The notes under the pieces were generated by a model that saw only the letters and a program-made list of their open reading frames with translations, was not told where the DNA came from and ran no database searches. The position numbers were made by a program, and so were the translations under genes. This document shows positions 20,685-23,781 of a stretch of 23,781 nucleotides of DNA, in pieces; position 1 is the first letter of the stretch, and each line of letters begins with the position of its first letter. The stretch comes from a virus, in the IMG/VR virus record IMGVR_UViG_3300042731_000038, positions 1 through 23,781 of that record. One strand, 5' to 3'.

Positions 20685-22934
20685 TCAGGAAGCGACTTCA
20701 GCGAAGCTAACGCCTGTGCGAGTAGCAGTGAAGGTCAGAGTGATGTAGTTGATTGTGCGTGTGGGCTTGACGAAGATCTCTGCGGCAAACTCACCACGGT
20801 CAACTGCTTCAGGTGGGTTGTTAGAAGCATCACACTTGACCAGGAAGTCAGTAACACCTCTACGACCTTGAACGTCTCTCATATAAGGTTCAACAATGTT
20901 GAGGAAGAGGGAACGTTGTGACTCATCGTTTTGCTCGAAGAGTTGTGCTTTAGCAGCACCGCCGATAACACGCTCGATGGTGAGGAACAGACGGCGGACG
21001 TTGATTCTGTCGAATGCAGAAGCGAATCCTTGTGCAGTTTTGTCACCGAAGAGGACTGTGCCTTGACCAGGGAACGAAACGATTGGGTTGATACGTGCAG
21101 CATACAGTCTGTCACGCTGGGTCTTATTGGGGGAGTATGCAAGTTTGATGGAGTTTCTAACTTGACCGCGTGCGAAACCTGCAGGAGAGAACCAAGGTTC
21201 TGCAACTTCAGTAGTTTGCAGGCAAAGACCAGCAACGTCACCGTTACAAGGAACGTAACGATAGACATCATTGTACTTATCGTAGATGTACTTGTAACCA
21301 GAGTCAAAGACCATGTAGTTGCTGCTAGGAAGCAGATCAAAGAACTTGATCAGGTTATCAGTTGCAGTAGTTGCATTGCTGATGCCGATGACGTTTGCTC
21401 TACGAGGAGAAACGAACAGCATGCAGTCACGACGCTCTTCGATAAGACTTACGAGAGAAGTGATCTTAGCAAGTGCAGATGCATCATCAGGACCAGAAGG
21501 ACCAGTCAAGATGAAGTCAATGGTTTGAGACTCAGGATCTTCTACCAGTTCGTATGCAGTAGCAACATCAGTGTTGCTTACAGTATATACGCCACCAACC
21601 GTGGTGTAGTCTGCACCAGAAGCAAGACGATAGTAGTAAGTAGCGTTGCCGATAGAACCAATAACGTTACGACCTTCGGGATAGGACTGAGAACCAGCAG
21701 TAGAACGGAGCAGGTTGAACTGACGAGCAGAACTCAGACCCCAGTTACCATCAGCAGGAGTAGCAGTTGCGTTGAATACGCCAGTCTCGTGCTCACCCCA
21801 GAAGAGGTATTGAGATCTCTGCTTCAGAACTTCGACGTAGTAGTTAGTTTCACCAACGGAAGTCTTAGCATCAGATGCCTTAGAAACACCGATGAAACGC
21901 TCAAGCAGAGCACCAGTTGTACCAGTGATCTTACCGTCAACGTCAATCACCAGGATGTGCAGTTCGTCACGATGACCACCTACATTGTTCGCAAACAAGG
22001 AAGTGCCAGGACGAGGAGCAACGTTAATCCACTTCTCACCAGGGAGATACTCGCGCTCAGCATACTCGAAGCGAGCGGAAGAAACAGTGACGTTAGTGCT
22101 GTTTGTATCTTGTACAACATCGTTAGCAGCAAACTCAATACTGTCTTTGTTCAGAGCAACATAGAGTTTACGCTCAACACCACTAGCTGCGATATCGCAA
22201 GTGTTAGTGCCCTGAGTTACAGTCTGACCAGCAGCGATGATACCAGTAACACCACCAGAAGGAAGTGCGATTTCCAGTTTCTTGTTAGCGGGATCCCATG
22301 CTTCAACAGTAACTGCTTCGTTAGAACCAGAAATAGCAATGGTTGTCGAAGTACCAGGAGTGAAGTCGCCAACAACAGACTCAACAGTCAGAACCAAGGA
22401 ATACTTGAAGACTTTACCAGCAGCGCCAGATGCAGCAGTCAGTGCAGCGTCGTCTACGAACTCGTGCTCGTTACCAGAGCCAGGAGCGGGACAAATCAGA
22501 ACTTGGTCAGCACCAGAGTCGGTCATAAAGATGCCGATGGAGTTGCCCTTAGTGCCAGGAGTTTTAGCAGCCCACTTAAAGTTATTTGCAGCGTTCAGGT
22601 ATGATGTTTCGTAATCCTGTGTATTTTTGATCAGAGGTGCAGTACCACTGTCAACTGCGTTTTTGAGGTTTGTAGAGGTAACACGAATGGTTTTCAGAAC
22701 ACCACCGTATGCGAGGAACTGGGATGCAGTAAACCAGTACTCATAGTTCAGATCATTGGGTTTGCCAAAACGATCGGCAAGTTCCCTCTCAGATGCAATT
22801 TCAACAATTTCTTCTACAGGACCTGATTCAAAAGGTGCCGCAAGCACGCCAATATTTGCGGTAGATAAAGTAGTGATCGTAGTTAGGTCTCTTTCCTGAA
22901 TTACGACACCTGGCGAGGATTGATTAGCTGCCAT
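20685..22934 (-). CDS. 18: Tail sheath protein gp18
   Basis: The 749-aa contractile sheath protein. The N-terminus SSPGVVIQERDLTTITTLST (6-25), the FGKPNDLNYEYWFTASQFLAYG segment (56-77) and the C-terminal domain (NPIVSFPGQGTVLFGDKTAQ, then NVRRLFLTIERVIG) are standard sheath motifs; the conserved C-terminal domain makes the intersubunit mesh that drives contraction. It is longer than T4 gp18 (659 aa). The extra length may include a Gly/Thr/Ala-rich beta segment at about 178-255 that probably forms a surface-exposed domain. A perfect late box and AGGAG ten bases before the ATG precede it. Confidence 0.96.
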   Translation of the reverse strand: MAANQSSPGVVIQERDLTTITTLSTANIGVLAAPFESGPVEEIVEIASERELADRFGKPNDLNYEYWFTASQFLAYGGVLKTIRVTSTNLKNAVDSGTAPLIKNTQDYETSYLNAANNFKWAAKTPGTKGNSIGIFMTDSGADQVLICPAPGSGNEHEFVDDAALTAASGAAGKVFKYSLVLTVESVVGDFTPGTSTTIAISGSNEAVTVEAWDPANKKLEIALPSGGVTGIIAAGQTVTQGTNTCDIAASGVERKLYVALNKDSIEFAANDVVQDTNSTNVTVSSARFEYAEREYLPGEKWINVAPRPGTSLFANNVGGHRDELHILVIDVDGKITGTTGALLERFIGVSKASDAKTSVGETNYYVEVLKQRSQYLFWGEHETGVFNATATPADGNWGLSSARQFNLLRSTAGSQSYPEGRNVIGSIGNATYYYRLASGADYTTVGGVYTVSNTDVATAYELVEDPESQTIDFILTGPSGPDDASALAKITSLVSLIEERRDCMLFVSPRRANVIGISNATTATDNLIKFFDLLPSSNYMVFDSGYKYIYDKYNDVYRYVPCNGDVAGLCLQTTEVAEPWFSPAGFARGQVRNSIKLAYSPNKTQRDRLYAARINPIVSFPGQGTVLFGDKTAQGFASAFDRINVRRLFLTIERVIGGAAKAQLFEQNDESQRSLFLNIVEPYMRDVQGRRGVTDFLVKCDASNNPPEAVDRGEFAAEIFVKPTRTINYITLTFTATRTGVSFAEVAS

Positions 22935-22977
22935 GTTTAAAAGTCTCCTAGTGATTCCAACATCGGTTGTCTAGGAT

Positions 22978-22985
22978 TATTTATA
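22978..22985 (-). promoter_or_regulatory. T4-type late promoter box TATAAATA before gp18
   Basis: A perfect minus-strand TATAAATA 12 bases after the gp17 stop and 44 bases before the gp18 ATG. It separates low-level terminase from high-level sheath expression. Confidence 0.85.
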
Positions 22986-22996
22986 TTTTTGAAAAC

Positions 22997-23781
22997 TTAC
23001 CTGAACTCCCACATATAGCTACGATCTCCATATTCCGCGACTTGCCAAACATCTCCCTGAGCATCTGCGAAGTATTCATCCTCAAGTCCGTCATTGATGA
23101 ATCCAAATGGTGCCATATCTTGCTCGATATTTTCTCTTTGATCATCGTAGATGCGCTGCCTGACATCATTGTCATGCATCTGTTTGAAGTATTCTTGCAT
23201 TGCCATCCAAGCAAAGATGACAAGACACATAGCAAGGTCATCATTACACCCGTCTTCTGCGGCAAATGACTGACCCTTGACAATGAATGTAGTTAGTTCA
23301 GCAATCGTATCGTAATCTGGAATGATTAGTTTATCTTCTTCGATAAGTGCTTTGAGGTTAGAGCATCCAACTTGCTTAACAGCGGTGGACATCTTAACAC
23401 CCAGTTGAGTTTTCTTACCAGAGAAACCTTGTCCCAACTGCTGCCCTGCACGTCCGCGCATTGCTGCCATCAATAAATTTTCGTACTCTAGATCAAATTG
23501 AATGATATCTGCAACCTGACCACCAATATCATTTACTTCACATAGAATGTAAGCATTATTATAATTCTTTGCTACGTCTACAATAATATTGGGGAAAACA
23601 ATCGGTTTGATTTCATTGTTTCTATATCTAGCAACCATTTCGTATGGCACTGTAGTAGTGTCCATAACGCAGAATGCAGAATAATCTTGACTCGTACCAC
23701 GCGCAACGTCAACAGTTATGATATAGTTGTGCTCTGGTTCTACACGTTTGTATACAGCCAAACCTTTATTCTGTGCAATAG
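22997..23781 (-). CDS. 17: Terminase large subunit gp17, C-terminal (nuclease) part, cut by window edge
   Basis: The frame is open to the window edge; upstream codons read IAQNKG before LAVYKRVEPEHNY, so the TTG at 23761 is not the true start. What is visible is the RNase H-like nuclease domain that cuts the DNA concatemer at packaging: ITVDVARGTSQDYSAF carries the first catalytic aspartate, ILCEVNDIGGQVAD the glutamate, and EDGCNDDLAMCLVIF the last aspartate(s). These correspond to the T4 gp17 triad D401/E458/D542. The ATPase domain lies outside. The C-terminal tail (about 60 residues, acidic and ending SYMWEFR) would contact the portal. Confidence 0.95.
   Translation of the reverse strand, partial: IAQNKGLAVYKRVEPEHNYIITVDVARGTSQDYSAFCVMDTTTVPYEMVARYRNNEIKPIVFPNIIVDVAKNYNNAYILCEVNDIGGQVADIIQFDLEYENLLMAAMRGRAGQQLGQGFSGKKTQLGVKMSTAVKQVGCSNLKALIEEDKLIIPDYDTIAELTTFIVKGQSFAAEDGCNDDLAMCLVIFAWMAMQEYFKQMHDNDVRQRIYDDQRENIEQDMAPFGFINDGLEDEYFADAQGDVWQVAEYGDRSYMWEFR

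Noticed and set aside
20931-22604. 557-aa plus-strand open frame opposite gp18
   Set aside because: Antisense shadow of the sheath gene; composition is rich in Cys, Ser, Thr and Arg, with no domain-like order and no promoter.

Overview
The window is part of the genome of a T4-like myovirus. The gene set and order point to a cyanophage of marine Synechococcus or Prochlorococcus. Every supported gene lies on the minus strand and reads from high to low coordinates. The evidence is a T4 core (gp17, 18, 19, 20, 67-like, 21, 22, 23, UvsY, UvsW, gp55, 47, 46, 45, 44) combined with cyanophage accessory genes: CobS/CobT-like proteins, two 2-oxoglutarate oxygenases, a DUF3110-like protein, a glutaredoxin-like protein and short conserved unknowns. 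Family names were assigned by reading motifs and recalling family patterns; no database search was run.

Layout, in order of transcription (right to left). (1) 23781-14849, virion module: the C-terminal part of terminase gp17, then tail sheath gp18, tail tube gp19, portal gp20, a gp67-like core protein, prohead protease gp21, scaffold gp22 and major capsid gp23. T4-type late promoter boxes (TATAAATA, or a CTAAATA variant) sit directly after the stop codons of upstream genes. Strong UACG-loop terminators follow gp18 and gp23. (2) 14848-14401: two overlapping mini-ORFs, an inverted repeat, and a late box, terminator, late-box array. (3) 14400-9494, recombination and transcription: 2OG oxygenase, a tail-tube-fold paralogue, a 63-aa unknown, UvsY, a second 2OG oxygenase, UvsW, a 145-aa unknown, the late sigma factor gp55 with its own sigma70-like promoter, and a 47-aa unknown. 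(4) 9516-6519: gp47 and gp46 (Mre11/Rad50-like) with a DUF3110-like gene between them. (5) 6494-5392: short, tightly coupled cyanophage genes, including a glutaredoxin-like protein and two neighbours that share a duplicated C-terminal sequence. (6) 5372-1: a CobT-like VWA/HExxH protein, a 47-aa unknown, a CobS-like AAA+ ATPase, a DUF3310 protein, sliding clamp gp45, clamp loader gp44, and the start of one more ORF.

The genes form two kinds of unit. Replication and recombination genes are packed with ATGA, GTGA or TAATG overlaps and appear to be driven by host-type promoters with TATAAT -10 boxes (upstream of cobT, cobS and gp55). Once made, gp55, together with the gp45 clamp encoded here, would direct host RNA polymerase to the late boxes of the virion module. 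The window has almost no empty DNA: the longest stretch not confidently coding is about 14401-14502 plus 14729-14886, and both hold promoter, terminator or repeat signals. No tRNA, CRISPR array, insertion sequence or photosynthesis gene was seen. The most unusual items are the CobS/CobT-like pair with its HExxH motif, the late box-terminator-late box arrays, the DUF3110-like gene inside the gp46/gp47 operon, and the duplicated C-terminal tag.
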